From the NCBI GenBank assembly GCA_011524675.1, contig WTJX01000435.1:1-10486 (forward strand): a stretch of 10,486 nucleotides of DNA, read 5' to 3'. Below are positions 1-7,649 of this stretch, piece after piece. This DNA is from Cytophagales bacterium (GTDB lineage: Bacteria > Bacteroidota > Bacteroidia > Cytophagales > JAAEPT01). The first letter of the stretch is position 1, and each line of letters starts with the position of its first letter. The notes below the pieces were generated by a model. The model saw only the letters and a program-made list of their open reading frames with translations. It ran no database searches and had not been told where the DNA came from. The position numbers were made by a program, and so were the translations under genes.

Positions 1-79
1 AGGTATTGTCATATAATATATTTCTTTTTTTATAACACTAAATCGCATTTTTATTTAACTCAGATATCCTTCAATTGAT

Positions 80-1627
80 ATGATTTTTTCTAATAATGAA
101 ATAAATATTGATGACTTAAACGCTCTCAGCAATGATGAGGATTATCTAATGATAAAGACTGATTTTTATGGTGTAATTACAGAAATAAGCCCTGCTACTT
201 TACGTAAATTAAATATAAAGCCTCAGAAAATATATGGCAGAAGAGCTAACGATCTTTTCTGTCTAGAGCCAAACCTAGATCAAGAACTTGAATATTTTAT
301 AAAAAACAAAGTTTCCTACAAAGGAATATTGAGGTATAGTGGATCTAAGTGGAAAAAATTATACTTCAAAGTTTCTACTAGCATTAGTAGTAATAACATC
401 GTCATTATAGGTACAGATATTACTGGGCTTTACCGACAAAATTTGATCATCAATGAACAGTTAGGCTTCTTAGATGTACAAAATAGAAACCTAAAATTAC
501 TCTCTACCGTTGCTAGTCAGACTACTGCTTCTGTGATCATCACGAATGGATCTGGAGAAATAGAGTGGATAAATGATGGTTTCACCTACGTTACAGGTTA
601 TGAGTTGAGCGAGGTTAGAGGAAAAAAGCCTGGCGAGTTTTTGCAAGGTTCAAAAACGGACTTATATACTGTAGATAGAATACGTAAAAGCCTAAAGTCG
701 GGGATTCCTGTAGATGAATTTATACTTAACTACACCAAATCTGGTAAGGAGTTTTATTATCGCCTAATTATTAATCCTGTAAAAGATGAGACTGGCGCAA
801 TATCTCATTTCATAGGTATTCATACAAAAATAGTTGATGAGCTTAAAAGCTTGAAAAGCATTCTACCTCCTTCTAATGAGGTAGAAGAAAGTTTACTATC
901 TAAGAAAGAAGAATTGCTCTTTAAAGATGCGTTTAGCAATACGGCTACTTTTTCTTTCATGACCTATTGTACTCACAATCACTTCATTGAAACCAATAAG
1001 TCGTCTAAAGAGGGGGGAGATGTATTCTTTGCAGACTTTATAAACAATTATTTGGTAGTGATCCTTATTTCTTCTGAAGGAACTGATACTGAGAAAATAT
1101 TACTCAATAGTATTATACTAAAGGAGTACCAAAAGCATATAGAAGAAAATATTACAGAACCAGGTACGATCTTAAGCAAAATTGATCTAAGGTTAAAAAA
1201 TCTGCACATCAATCATAACATCAAGACTTCTACCAATGTAATCGCTACTTATTACCACTTAAAAACTAATGAATTTGGTTTTTCTACAGCAGGTATTCAG
1301 TTTATAAAAGCGAATCATGAAAACGAAATACAGTTCACTCAGCAAAACTCTCATAAAATAGCGAGCGATAAGAAAAACAAATACACTACGCATGTATTTC
1401 ATGATGTTGTCAATGAAAAAATATACTTCCATACCAAACCTACCGTTCTTACAGGAACTCAACCCATCTCGATAGATTTTGACGATGACATGCATGATGA
1501 GCAAGCTGCCTTTGATCAGTTTTTAGTAAACTTAATTCATTTGCCTTTTGAAAGTCAAAAAGACGAACTCCTCAAAGTAAACAAGTATAAAAAAATTGAT
1601 TGTTCTATAGTAGGCTTAGAGTTTTAA
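80..1627 (+). CDS. Two-PAS sensor protein with degenerate SpoIIE/PP2C-like C-terminal domain
   Basis: Probable cytoplasmic signalling protein of 515 residues; no signal peptide or membrane segment is visible. Residues about 20-115 look like a divergent PAS domain. Residues about 140-253 are a clear PAS domain with the S-box/LOV-like stretch GKKPGEFLQG (181-190) and a C-terminal strand ending HFIGIHTKI. The FLQG part resembles LOV domains, but the flavin-binding Cys of NCRFLQ is absent, so photochemistry is unlikely. Residues about 280-515 have the outline of a SpoIIE-type PP2C phosphatase: GGD at 312-314, STNVIATYYHL (384-394) and FSTAGIQF (401-408). The DxxG after the second strand reads as SSEG, the AGH motif as AGI, and the later DG and final DD metal-binding positions are not recognisable. 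I infer a non-catalytic regulator, perhaps sensing a ligand and binding a partner. Start ATG at 80; no good promoter was seen in the 79 bases upstream. Moderate confidence in domains, low in function. Confidence 0.75.
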   Translation: MIFSNNEINIDDLNALSNDEDYLMIKTDFYGVITEISPATLRKLNIKPQKIYGRRANDLFCLEPNLDQELEYFIKNKVSYKGILRYSGSKWKKLYFKVSTSISSNNIVIIGTDITGLYRQNLIINEQLGFLDVQNRNLKLLSTVASQTTASVIITNGSGEIEWINDGFTYVTGYELSEVRGKKPGEFLQGSKTDLYTVDRIRKSLKSGIPVDEFILNYTKSGKEFYYRLIINPVKDETGAISHFIGIHTKIVDELKSLKSILPPSNEVEESLLSKKEELLFKDAFSNTATFSFMTYCTHNHFIETNKSSKEGGDVFFADFINNYLVVILISSEGTDTEKILLNSIILKEYQKHIEENITEPGTILSKIDLRLKNLHINHNIKTSTNVIATYYHLKTNEFGFSTAGIQFIKANHENEIQFTQQNSHKIASDKKNKYTTHVFHDVVNEKIYFHTKPTVLTGTQPISIDFDDDMHDEQAAFDQFLVNLIHLPFESQKDELLKVNKYKKIDCSIVGLEF

Positions 1628-1734
1628 TATAACGATTCTTCTTAAATAGTAGAACACAATACATCTCTAGTATTTGGAAAAGCATACCTTAATTTGTTTT
1701 TTTGAACTTTACTATTTCTTAATTCATACCTATC

Positions 1735-2196
1735 ATGAACACAAAACTTTCATTATTATTTATCTGTACACTATTTTCTTATGCTTGTACACAGCAAAAT
1801 GCTGTCAAGGATGAAAATAATACTGTTGACGACCATCAACATGCTCACTCCCACCCTCACTCTCACTCAGCTATAGATAGTCTTTTTTCTGCTGTCATGA
1901 AGGTGCATGATGAAATAATGCCTATGATGGATGACGTATTTGCTATGAAAAAAAACTTAGAAAAGACCTTAAAAGAACAACCTAAAAATAAAACTGAAAT
2001 AGAAAACGCCATTACTTCTTTGCAGGCTAGTGATGATGCTATGATGAATTGGATGCACTCATTTGACACTGAAAAAATGAAGGGAGACAGTGTCGAAGTA
2101 ATAAAGTATCTCGAAAACCAACTTATAGAAGTACATAAAATGAAAAAAACTTTTATGCAAGGTTATGAGAAAGGAAAGTCTTTGACCAAAAATTAA
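1735..2196 (+). CDS. His-rich probable lipoprotein, possibly metal-binding
   Basis: A 153-residue exported protein. The N-terminus has a short hydrophobic signal ending SYAC, so Cys18 is the likely lipidated residue, although Ser at -3 makes the lipobox weaker than usual. Residues 34-44 (HQHAHSHPHSH) place a His on every second position, a pattern typical of Zn/Cu/Ni chelating tails. The rest (about 47-150) is predicted to be helical, rich in Met, Lys and Glu, with a Met-rich patch near 55-71 (VMKVHDEIMPMMDDVFAM). It resembles short Bacteroidota lipoproteins sometimes auto-annotated as viral A-type inclusion protein, a name with no functional meaning here; that comparison is from memory. The next genes, SCO and cytochrome c on the same strand, suggest a role in periplasmic copper handling; this is inference. 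ATG start at 1735; the next gene begins 98 nt after the stop. No confident family assignment. Confidence 0.72.
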   Translation: MNTKLSLLFICTLFSYACTQQNAVKDENNTVDDHQHAHSHPHSHSAIDSLFSAVMKVHDEIMPMMDDVFAMKKNLEKTLKEQPKNKTEIENAITSLQASDDAMMNWMHSFDTEKMKGDSVEVIKYLENQLIEVHKMKKTFMQGYEKGKSLTKN

Positions 2197-2294
2197 AAGT
2201 TTGTCGTTTAAATTATTTTACGAACCAAACTTCAAAATAAATATTTAAGAAGGCTTTGCAAAACCATCTTAAACAGATCATAAGCTTATCATTT

Positions 2295-2915
2295 ATGTTC
2301 CAAAGAAAACAAGTTTTTATTATTTCATTGCTGACTTTATTTCTCAGTTTAAGTGCATGTGAAAAAAAATTAAGATATCTTGGCAGACACGATGTCATAG
2401 CAGAAGGTGATACCAACTATTATAAAATCCCAGATTTCAGCTTTTTAAATCAAGATAGCCTTGTCGTAGATCAGAAAACACTTTCTAATTATATCTATGT
2501 AACTGATTTTTTCTTTACTAAATGCCCAAGTATATGCCCTATCATGGCACAAAATCTTTTGATCGTGCATGAAGCATTAAAAGATGAAGCTCGCGTAAAG
2601 ATAGTATCACACACGCTTGACCCTGCTTATGATACTCCTTCTGTACTTAAAAAGTATGCTTTTAACCTTGGCATTGATACTAAGCAATGGATGTTTTTGT
2701 GGGGTTCTAAAGATAGCATATATGATATTGCTGAAAGGTATTATATCGCTGCTGTGGAAGATGACGAGGTGCCTGGCGGTATCAACCATAGTGGTAAGCT
2801 AGTATTGGTAGATAGAGAGGGACATGTAAGAGGGTTTTATGAGGGTACGAAAGAATATGGTATTGAAGAACTTTTGAAAGATATTCCTGTTTTACTAAAA
2901 GAATACGAAAATTAG
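2295..2915 (+). CDS. SCO1/SenC family copper-chaperone lipoprotein
   Basis: Thioredoxin-fold SCO family protein of 206 residues. SCO proteins bind copper through CxxxC and a distant His, and deliver copper to, or reduce the cysteines of, the CuA site of cytochrome c oxidase or a related enzyme. Seen here: a signal peptide with lipobox LSAC (lipidated Cys22), the motif C77-P-S-I-C81 after the strand YVTDFFFTK, the stretch SHTLDPAYDTPSVLKKYA equivalent to the SCO SvDPerDTP segment, and the copper-ligand His165 in GGINHSGKLVLVD. All three copper ligands are present and length is normal. The ATG at 2295 is chosen over an in-frame TTG at 2256, because it leaves a compact signal peptide starting MFQRKQ. 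The gene lies between a His-rich lipoprotein and a cytochrome c (45 nt downstream), supporting a shared role in respiratory metal-centre assembly. The exact recipient cannot be told: no oxidase or N2O reductase gene is in the window. Confidence 0.93.
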   Translation: MFQRKQVFIISLLTLFLSLSACEKKLRYLGRHDVIAEGDTNYYKIPDFSFLNQDSLVVDQKTLSNYIYVTDFFFTKCPSICPIMAQNLLIVHEALKDEARVKIVSHTLDPAYDTPSVLKKYAFNLGIDTKQWMFLWGSKDSIYDIAERYYIAAVEDDEVPGGINHSGKLVLVDREGHVRGFYEGTKEYGIEELLKDIPVLLKEYEN

Positions 2916-2960
2916 AACACATTTACATTTTTAGCATCTACTTTACAATAAAATAAAAAA

Positions 2961-3422
2961 ATGAATACACACAAAATAATAAAAAACACATTCATGTATT
3001 TGAGTCTATTTGCATTGTCTTGCTTAGTTTCTTGTGGTGATAAGAAAGCAGAGGTAAATAATACTTCCGAAGAAATAGCTACTACAGAGTTTTTGAAAGG
3101 CAAAAAACTTTATGAACAAAACTGTGTCCAATGTCATAGAAATGATGGCAAAGGCATGGGAGCATTGTATCCTCCTATAGCAGGCTCTGACTATTTGGCT
3201 TCCAATGTGGATAAGATCATTTGTTCCATCAAATACGGTTCTAATGAGGAAATTGTTGTGAACGGTAAAACCTATAAAATGCCGATGCCTCCGTCAATGA
3301 ATAATTTGAATGATGTAGAGATTTCTGATGTAATGAACTATATCTTGAATTCTTGGGGAAATAAAGTAGGTCCTATTAAGTTAGAAGAGGTAAAAACTGC
3401 TTTGTCTAATTGCAATAACTAA
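2961..3422 (+). CDS. Monohaem class I cytochrome c lipoprotein
   Basis: A 153-residue periplasmic electron carrier anchored as a lipoprotein. The signal peptide ends LVSC with Cys25 as the likely lipidation site; a second Cys at 21 is less well placed. The linker 26-43 is charged. The cytochrome c domain begins near residue 44 (FLKGKKLYEQNC), with the haem-binding motif C55-V-Q-C58-H59. The distal Met ligand lies in KMPMPPSM, Met107 or Met109. The helix DVMNYILNSWGN closes the fold, as in the cytochrome c families found in oxidases and dehydrogenases. ATG start at 2961 follows an A-rich leader; no Shine-Dalgarno is visible. It lies 45 nt after the SCO gene, so probably the same transcript, and is followed by a strong palindromic terminator. 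The partner enzyme is unknown. The C-terminal 20 residues (Cys151 near the end) are not part of the core fold. Confidence 0.92.
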   Translation: MNTHKIIKNTFMYLSLFALSCLVSCGDKKAEVNNTSEEIATTEFLKGKKLYEQNCVQCHRNDGKGMGALYPPIAGSDYLASNVDKIICSIKYGSNEEIVVNGKTYKMPMPPSMNNLNDVEISDVMNYILNSWGNKVGPIKLEEVKTALSNCNN

Positions 3423-3445
3423 AAAAGAAACATATTAACGTAAAG

Positions 3446-3483
3446 AAGCCCTCACTCTGCTTTATAAAGCAGAGTGAGGGCTT
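3446..3483. terminator. Perfect 38-nt palindrome, probable bidirectional terminator
   Basis: Two 19-nt arms, 3446-3464 and 3465-3483, are exact reverse complements around TTTA/TAAA, so the transcript can form a stem of about 17 bp with a tiny AU loop. The stem has a GC-rich middle (CCCTCACTCTGC) and ends in CTTT on the plus strand and in CTT on the minus strand. It sits 24 nt after the cytochrome c stop and 58 nt after the bshB1 stop, exactly between two convergent genes, so it can end transcription from both sides. Confidence 0.85.
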
Positions 3484-3540
3484 TAAACCTAGTTTAAGGC
3501 ATACGTATCTAATCTCTTGTCTTATATCTTTAGAAGGCGT

Positions 3541-4248
3541 TTATACTAAAACCCTTAGGTCATTAATACCTATGGGCTTACTTTTCATGAGTCCCTCGCC
3601 AAAAGCTACACCTATGGCATGTCCCATTTCTCTTGCCCTTGCTTCTATATAATATAAAAAGTTTGAAGAAGATATATAGGTTTGAGGTTCTTCTGTATTC
3701 ATATTTTCTGAGTGGAACTGTGACCCAAAAGCAAGAATAGCCTCTCTCTTTTTCTCCCAATAGGGTGATATATCTACTATGACGTCAGGTTTTAGCCATG
3801 TGTCTTGTATATAGTGGTATAGAGCTTTGGGTCTCCAAACTTCTTGCTGAGTCTCTATTTTGGCGAGACCTGCCAGAAAAAAGGCTCTTTTTACTAGTTC
3901 TGCTGCCCTTCCATGATCTGGATGCCTATCTTCTAAGGCATTGGCGAGCACCACCTCTGGCTGATACTTTCGTATAGAAGAAATGATTTTGTACATGCTA
4001 TCTTCATCATTCTCAAAGAAACCATCCTTTAGCCCTAGATTTTCTCTTACTGAGACACCTAAGACTTGTTTTGCTTTCTCTGCTTCTTGCCTTCTTAGCT
4101 CTGGAGTACCACGCGTACCTAGCTCACCTTTGGTTAAGTCTATAACACCTACTTTCTGCCCTTTGGCTATTTGATTGAGTATAATACCTGCACAACTTAA
4201 TTCTGCATCGTCTGGGTGGGCTGCAAATACTAATATATCGAGCTTCAT
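3541..4248 (-). CDS. bshB1: Bacillithiol biosynthesis deacetylase BshB1
   Basis: Zinc-dependent LmbE/PIG-L family deacetylase of 235 residues that removes the acetyl group from GlcNAc-malate to give glucosaminyl-malate, the second step of bacillithiol synthesis. The N-terminal motif AHPDDAE (residues 10-16) supplies zinc ligands His11 and Asp14 and the catalytic Asp13; HPDH (109-112) supplies the third ligand His112. The segments KGELGTRGTPELRRQEA and FGSQFHSENMNTEEPQTYI, with a C-terminus containing GVAFGEGLM, are characteristic of BshB1 rather than of other LmbE proteins. The ATG at 4248 is chosen; the reading frame continues to a TTG at 4266, but MKLDILVFAAHPDD is the usual N-terminus. It lies 137 nt after the M23 peptidase gene with no clear promoter between. 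bshA and bshC are not in the window. The 3' end is separated from the convergent cytochrome gene by the palindromic terminator. Confidence 0.95.
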   Translation of the reverse strand: MKLDILVFAAHPDDAELSCAGIILNQIAKGQKVGVIDLTKGELGTRGTPELRRQEAEKAKQVLGVSVRENLGLKDGFFENDEDSMYKIISSIRKYQPEVVLANALEDRHPDHGRAAELVKRAFFLAGLAKIETQQEVWRPKALYHYIQDTWLKPDVIVDISPYWEKKREAILAFGSQFHSENMNTEEPQTYISSSNFLYYIEARAREMGHAIGVAFGEGLMKSKPIGINDLRVLV

Positions 4249-4385
4249 GTGTTTAAAATATGTCAAGTATTTATGTGTTCATGTATTCAGGTTGATGACC
4301 ACCTGTTATTCTGCATGTTACACAAGTTGCACAAAAACTTCTAACAGTACACCTGACATTCAACATGCGAATTTTATGTAGAAAA

Positions 4386-5555
4386 TTATTTGACTCTTAG
4401 GACTTTTCCAATCCTTAGAATAGTTGAAGAGCGAATGCCGTTGAGCATACAAATGGTAGATACATATGTTCTATACCTTCTGGCTATAGCACCTAGCGTG
4501 TCTCCACTGCGTATTCTGTGATATACTTTGCTACCTGATGAATATTTGGCAGAAGATGATACTGGTGAGCTACGACCGACACCTAGATAAGCAAAGAATT
4601 TAGGATAAATGGTTATTTCATGTGATTTTATTTTTTGATTTTTATAATCAAAAATAAACTCAGAATCAAAGGCTACCCCTCTAAAGCGTGTTTCAAAGTG
4701 CAGATGTGAACCTCTACTTCCTCCTGTATTACCTCCTAGTCCAATCAAGTCTCCCGCTTTGACTGGTTGTCCAGGACAAACATAGCGTTTAGAGAAGTGT
4801 CCATAAACTGTTTCTAAGCCATTATAATGACGTATTAAGACATAATGACCGTAACCACCTGGATTATAACTTGATATTCTTACTACACCATCAAAGACTG
4901 CAAAAACGCTATCTCCTGTTATTAGATCTACATCAGTCCCTTTATGCCATCTACGCTGCCAAGACCTATACTTAAAGGTGGAGGTTACATAGTTATTCTT
5001 TAATTCTAATGGCATGGACCATTGCTTTTCTAGCAATGAAGTATCATACAATATTAGCTTAAATGTATCATTTAAGAACTCCTTTTCGTGATGATTGGTC
5101 ATGTAAGGATTTACATTTTTAGTATCAAAAGTGGTATAAAACTTACTTATTTTTTTCCAAAAAAGCGTATCCGCTTTCATGGTTTCTATATAAGGATTTT
5201 CATCACAGGCATGATCTGAATAACTGAACATATCTGGATCCATATAACATTCGTCATGGAGTATGTCATAATGGTGAAAAAAAGCTAAGCTATCGTCATG
5301 ATGGAGGTGGTGGAGTGGGTGAGCCGTAGAATCTACAGCTAACATCAAAGGTGGGTGAATATCATCAGTTTTTGACAATGTATCCTTTGTCACTTTGTTA
5401 GATTGACTTTTAGTCGTTATTTCTGTCTTTGTCTCTTCTATTTCTTTTTTCTCTTCCTCAGTTTCTGTATTGTAAAATGCCCACGCAAAATATGGGCATA
5501 ACAAAATGATTAAAAATAATAATACTTTATTGATTGTTAAAAAAAAGGAATTCAT
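4386..5555 (-). CDS. M23 family metallopeptidase with C-terminal LysM domain
   Basis: Secreted or periplasmic cell-wall endopeptidase of 389 residues, expected to cut peptide cross-links in peptidoglycan. Order: hydrophobic signal segment 10-27 ending AWA, likely cleaved by signal peptidase I; a Glu/Lys/Thr-rich low-complexity stretch to about 65; a His/Asp-rich section about 67-115 (for example PLHHLHHDD); a linker; the M23 domain about 190-305; a Ser-rich spacer; and LysM about 344-388 (YHRIRSGDTLGAIARRY). The catalytic set is complete: H204xxxD208 (HKGTD), His253 in YGHFS and H284-L-H286 in GSHLHFE, so this should be an active zinc enzyme and not an inactive NlpD/EnvC-type activator. The gene begins 29 nt after the trxB stop and is probably cotranscribed with it. 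The ATG is preceded by an A-run and no Shine-Dalgarno. The function of the His-rich section is unknown. Confidence 0.93.
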   Translation of the reverse strand: MNSFFLTINKVLLFLIILLCPYFAWAFYNTETEEEKKEIEETKTEITTKSQSNKVTKDTLSKTDDIHPPLMLAVDSTAHPLHHLHHDDSLAFFHHYDILHDECYMDPDMFSYSDHACDENPYIETMKADTLFWKKISKFYTTFDTKNVNPYMTNHHEKEFLNDTFKLILYDTSLLEKQWSMPLELKNNYVTSTFKYRSWQRRWHKGTDVDLITGDSVFAVFDGVVRISSYNPGGYGHYVLIRHYNGLETVYGHFSKRYVCPGQPVKAGDLIGLGGNTGGSRGSHLHFETRFRGVAFDSEFIFDYKNQKIKSHEITIYPKFFAYLGVGRSSPVSSSAKYSSGSKVYHRIRSGDTLGAIARRYRTYVSTICMLNGIRSSTILRIGKVLRVK

Positions 5556-5584
5556 TATTTATAGCTTTGGTTGAGTATATTTGT

Positions 5585-6529
5585 TTAAGCTTCCATTTCT
5601 TTCGCGGCTAAGAAACGTTCCGCATCTAACGCAGCCATACAGCCAGTACCTGCTGCGGTTACTGCTTGTCGATAAACATTATCTTGTGCATCACCACAAG
5701 CAAATACTCCCTCTATATTTGTTTTGCTAGAATCTGCCTGCGTGATCAAGTAACCACTCTCATCCATATCTAACTGTCCTTTGAAAATATCTGTATTAGG
5801 CTTATGCCCTATTGCTACGAAGAAACCTGTTACGTTTAGTTCACTCTCTTCGCCCGTTTTAGTATTGTTTAGAATTACTTTTTCTATTTCGGTTTCTCCA
5901 ATAATATCTTTTGTTTCGGTATTCCAATGTATCTCAATATTAGGAGTATTAAGTACCCTCTGTTGCATGATCTTAGAGGCTCTCATTTCGTCTCTCCTAA
6001 CAAGCATATGTACCTTAGAACATATTTTTGATAAATAAGTAGCTTCTTCAGCAGCTGTGTCTCCTGCTCCTACTACTGCTACCTCTTGCCCTTTATAAAA
6101 GAAACCGTCACATACAGCACATGCAGAAACTCCTCCTCCATTGGTAGCCAAACGTTGCTCTGACTCCAAGCCCAACCACTTTGCAGAAGCACCTGTAGAA
6201 ATAATAACCGAAGAAGCCTCGAGTTCTATTTTTTCATCCACCATCGCTTTGAAAGGATAACTATTAAAGTCAACAGATGTTACTAAACCATAGCGTACAT
6301 CAGTACCAAAACGTTCAGCTTGTTTTTGAAAATCCATCATCATCTGAGGACCATTGATCCCATCTGGATAACCAGGGTAATTCTCTACATCATTGGTAAT
6401 GGTCAGCTGACCACCAGGCTGACCTCCTTGATACAAAACGGGAGTAAAACCTGCTCTTGAGGCATATATAGCGGCTGTATATCCCGCAGGTCCAGAACCT
6501 ATGATGAGTACATTTACTTTTTCGGACAT
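5585..6529 (-). CDS. trxB: Thioredoxin-disulfide reductase
   Basis: Cytoplasmic FAD enzyme of 314 residues that uses NADPH to reduce thioredoxin. The FAD-binding motif GSGPAG is at 11-16; the GGQLT flavin-contact motif is at 39-43; the redox-active CAVCDG has Cys137 and Cys140; the NADPH-binding motif GAGDTAAE is at 154-161, followed by VRRDEMRAS with the phosphate-binding Arg pair 178-179; and the C-terminal FAD motif GVFACGDAQD precedes RQAVTAAGTGC. Length and motif order match the low-molecular-weight TrxB type. The CxxC rules out the related bacillithiol-disulfide reductase YpdA/Bdr, which lacks it. A canonical Bacteroidota promoter lies directly upstream, giving a short leader. The M23 peptidase gene follows by 29 nt. 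With bshB1 downstream, the region carries genes for both the thioredoxin and bacillithiol thiol systems, though a shared transcript over the 137-nt gap is not shown. Confidence 0.97.
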   Translation of the reverse strand: MSEKVNVLIIGSGPAGYTAAIYASRAGFTPVLYQGGQPGGQLTITNDVENYPGYPDGINGPQMMMDFQKQAERFGTDVRYGLVTSVDFNSYPFKAMVDEKIELEASSVIISTGASAKWLGLESEQRLATNGGGVSACAVCDGFFYKGQEVAVVGAGDTAAEEATYLSKICSKVHMLVRRDEMRASKIMQQRVLNTPNIEIHWNTETKDIIGETEIEKVILNNTKTGEESELNVTGFFVAIGHKPNTDIFKGQLDMDESGYLITQADSSKTNIEGVFACGDAQDNVYRQAVTAAGTGCMAALDAERFLAAKEMEA

Positions 6530-6550
6530 AATATTATGTAGTTAGTTCAA

Positions 6551-6584
6551 CAAATTTAATTGATACTTTTGCATTTAACAAAAA
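6551..6584 (-). promoter_or_regulatory. Bacteroidota-type promoter for trxB
   Basis: Read on the minus strand, TAAATTTG (6558-6551) is a full match to the -7 consensus TAnnTTTG. Exactly 20 nt upstream is TTTG (6582-6579, within TTTTTG), matching the -33 element. The expected transcription start is near 6545, leaving a leader of roughly 15 nt before the trxB ATG at 6529. Assigned by motif only. Confidence 0.78.
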
Positions 6585-6725
6585 GGAAGTATTTAATAAG
6601 TATAATGCATAAGATATAATATACAGAAAGCTTAATTCGTCGTAGATCATACTTTATAGTTTTAAAAAAACATTGAATAAGCCAAAGCTTTAACTATACA
6701 AAGTCTTATTAAAGTATATGAAATA

Positions 6726-7649
6726 CTACCTGTTTGTCATTATTTTTTGATATTTCTGTGTATTTTGAGGATCTATACGTCTCAATAGAGTAAAAACCTT
6801 TTGCTTTTCATCTCTACTAGCTACAGTAAATACATCTATTATCTCTGTAGATTTGGCAAAGAAAAAAGATTTGATCAAAAAACTAATCGGTTGTAACATT
6901 TGTACCTTACGAATATTTTCAATCATGCTCATGATCTGCTTCCTAGCTTCTTTGGGGTTAGTTGCCAATACATCCATCCCTTTCCTGTGGTAATTGTACA
7001 TTCCTGTCCTAAAAGAGGCAAACTGTGTACTATTCAAATGGTCTATTAAAAAATAACGATTATTGGGGCCGTTAGACTCTGTCCAGCCCTCAAAGGATGC
7101 ACTCTGTGCATTGTTGAGTATATTAAAAGCTTTTTCTATAAATGTAGATCCTCCTTTTGGTGAAAAAGAATCATAATCTAGGGCTAGAATGACATAGGCA
7201 TAAAAAGCCAAAAGTGACGTAAGATTACTGCTGAAGGTATTTTCGTTGAAAATAAGGTTCTGACCTTGACTGTACGAAAAATTAAAATTATTATCTACGA
7301 TGTTTATCATAGGGGTTTCATAGTTTACCCCATAAACTGGTCTTGTAAACTGTATTTGAGCATTACATGTAAATCTACTTGAATTTGTAATTTGTGTAAC
7401 ATTTAAAAGTAGATTACAATTGATTTTTTCTTCTGTGCTGTATTGGTGATTAGTCCACGCCTTATTATTGATAAAATCTGAAATGGCAATTTTCAAATCT
7501 GTAAAAATCTGCTGCTCTTGTGTTTGGGCTCTCTCTGAATTGATAATTACATTACAATTAAACTCTTGTGCCTTACAAACCAAAAGACTAAAAAGCAATA
7601 ACAATATGCTAAAGCAATGTTTCGATATGTGATATAATGTCTTGTGCAA
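6726..7649 (-). CDS. porD: DUF4835 family protein, PorD-like (type IX secretion-associated)
   Basis: Exported protein of the DUF4835 family, named PorD in current annotation because of an association with the type IX secretion system; its molecular role is poorly defined. Family hallmarks: AQEFNCNVIINSERAQ just after the signal peptide, the core LTSLLAFYAYVILALDYDSFSPKGG, a central NRYFLIDHLNS segment, the YHRKGMD motif, and a C-terminal FFFAKSTEIIDVF...RIDPQNTQKY region. The signal peptide (hydrophobic SILLLLFSLLV) probably ends CKA|QEF. There is no in-frame ATG: the frame opens at a TTG at 7673, and a TTG at 7649 gives a normal-sized signal peptide (MHKTLYHISK...), so 7649 is chosen, with 7673 possible. 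Either start lies inside the end of coaB (overlap 41 or 65 nt), suggesting coupled translation. It is the last gene of the bamD-rpoZ-coaC-coaB group. Confidence 0.88.
   Translation of the reverse strand: MHKTLYHISKHCFSILLLLFSLLVCKAQEFNCNVIINSERAQTQEQQIFTDLKIAISDFINNKAWTNHQYSTEEKINCNLLLNVTQITNSSRFTCNAQIQFTRPVYGVNYETPMINIVDNNFNFSYSQGQNLIFNENTFSSNLTSLLAFYAYVILALDYDSFSPKGGSTFIEKAFNILNNAQSASFEGWTESNGPNNRYFLIDHLNSTQFASFRTGMYNYHRKGMDVLATNPKEARKQIMSMIENIRKVQMLQPISFLIKSFFFAKSTEIIDVFTVASRDEKQKVFTLLRRIDPQNTQKYQKIMTNR

Noticed and set aside
1689..1696. TTAATTTG as a -7 promoter box for the His-rich lipoprotein
   Set aside because: The second base of TAnnTTTG does not match, and no TTTG/TTG occurs at the right distance upstream.
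2256..2294. Longer SCO reading frame from a TTG at 2256
   Set aside because: It adds 13 residues before a complete lipoprotein signal peptide that begins with ATG at 2295.
4249..4266. Longer bshB1 frame from a TTG at 4266
   Set aside because: The family N-terminus starts directly at MKLDILVFAAHPDD (ATG 4248).
4175..4381. Plus-strand frame of 68 codons opposite the bshB1 start and its upstream gap
   Set aside because: Mostly antisense to bshB1, no recognisable family, no start signals; a shadow frame.
4370..4387. A/T hairpin AATTTT-loop-AAAATT at the end of the M23 gene as a terminator
   Set aside because: Six A/T pairs only and overlapping the stop codon; too weak to support termination.
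6592..6713. Inverted repeat TTTAATAAG (6592-6600) / CTTATTAAA (6705-6713) flanking the porD-trxB gap
   Set aside because: Nine A/T-rich bases in an A/T-rich gap are expected by chance; no target-site duplication or transposase, so not called a MITE.
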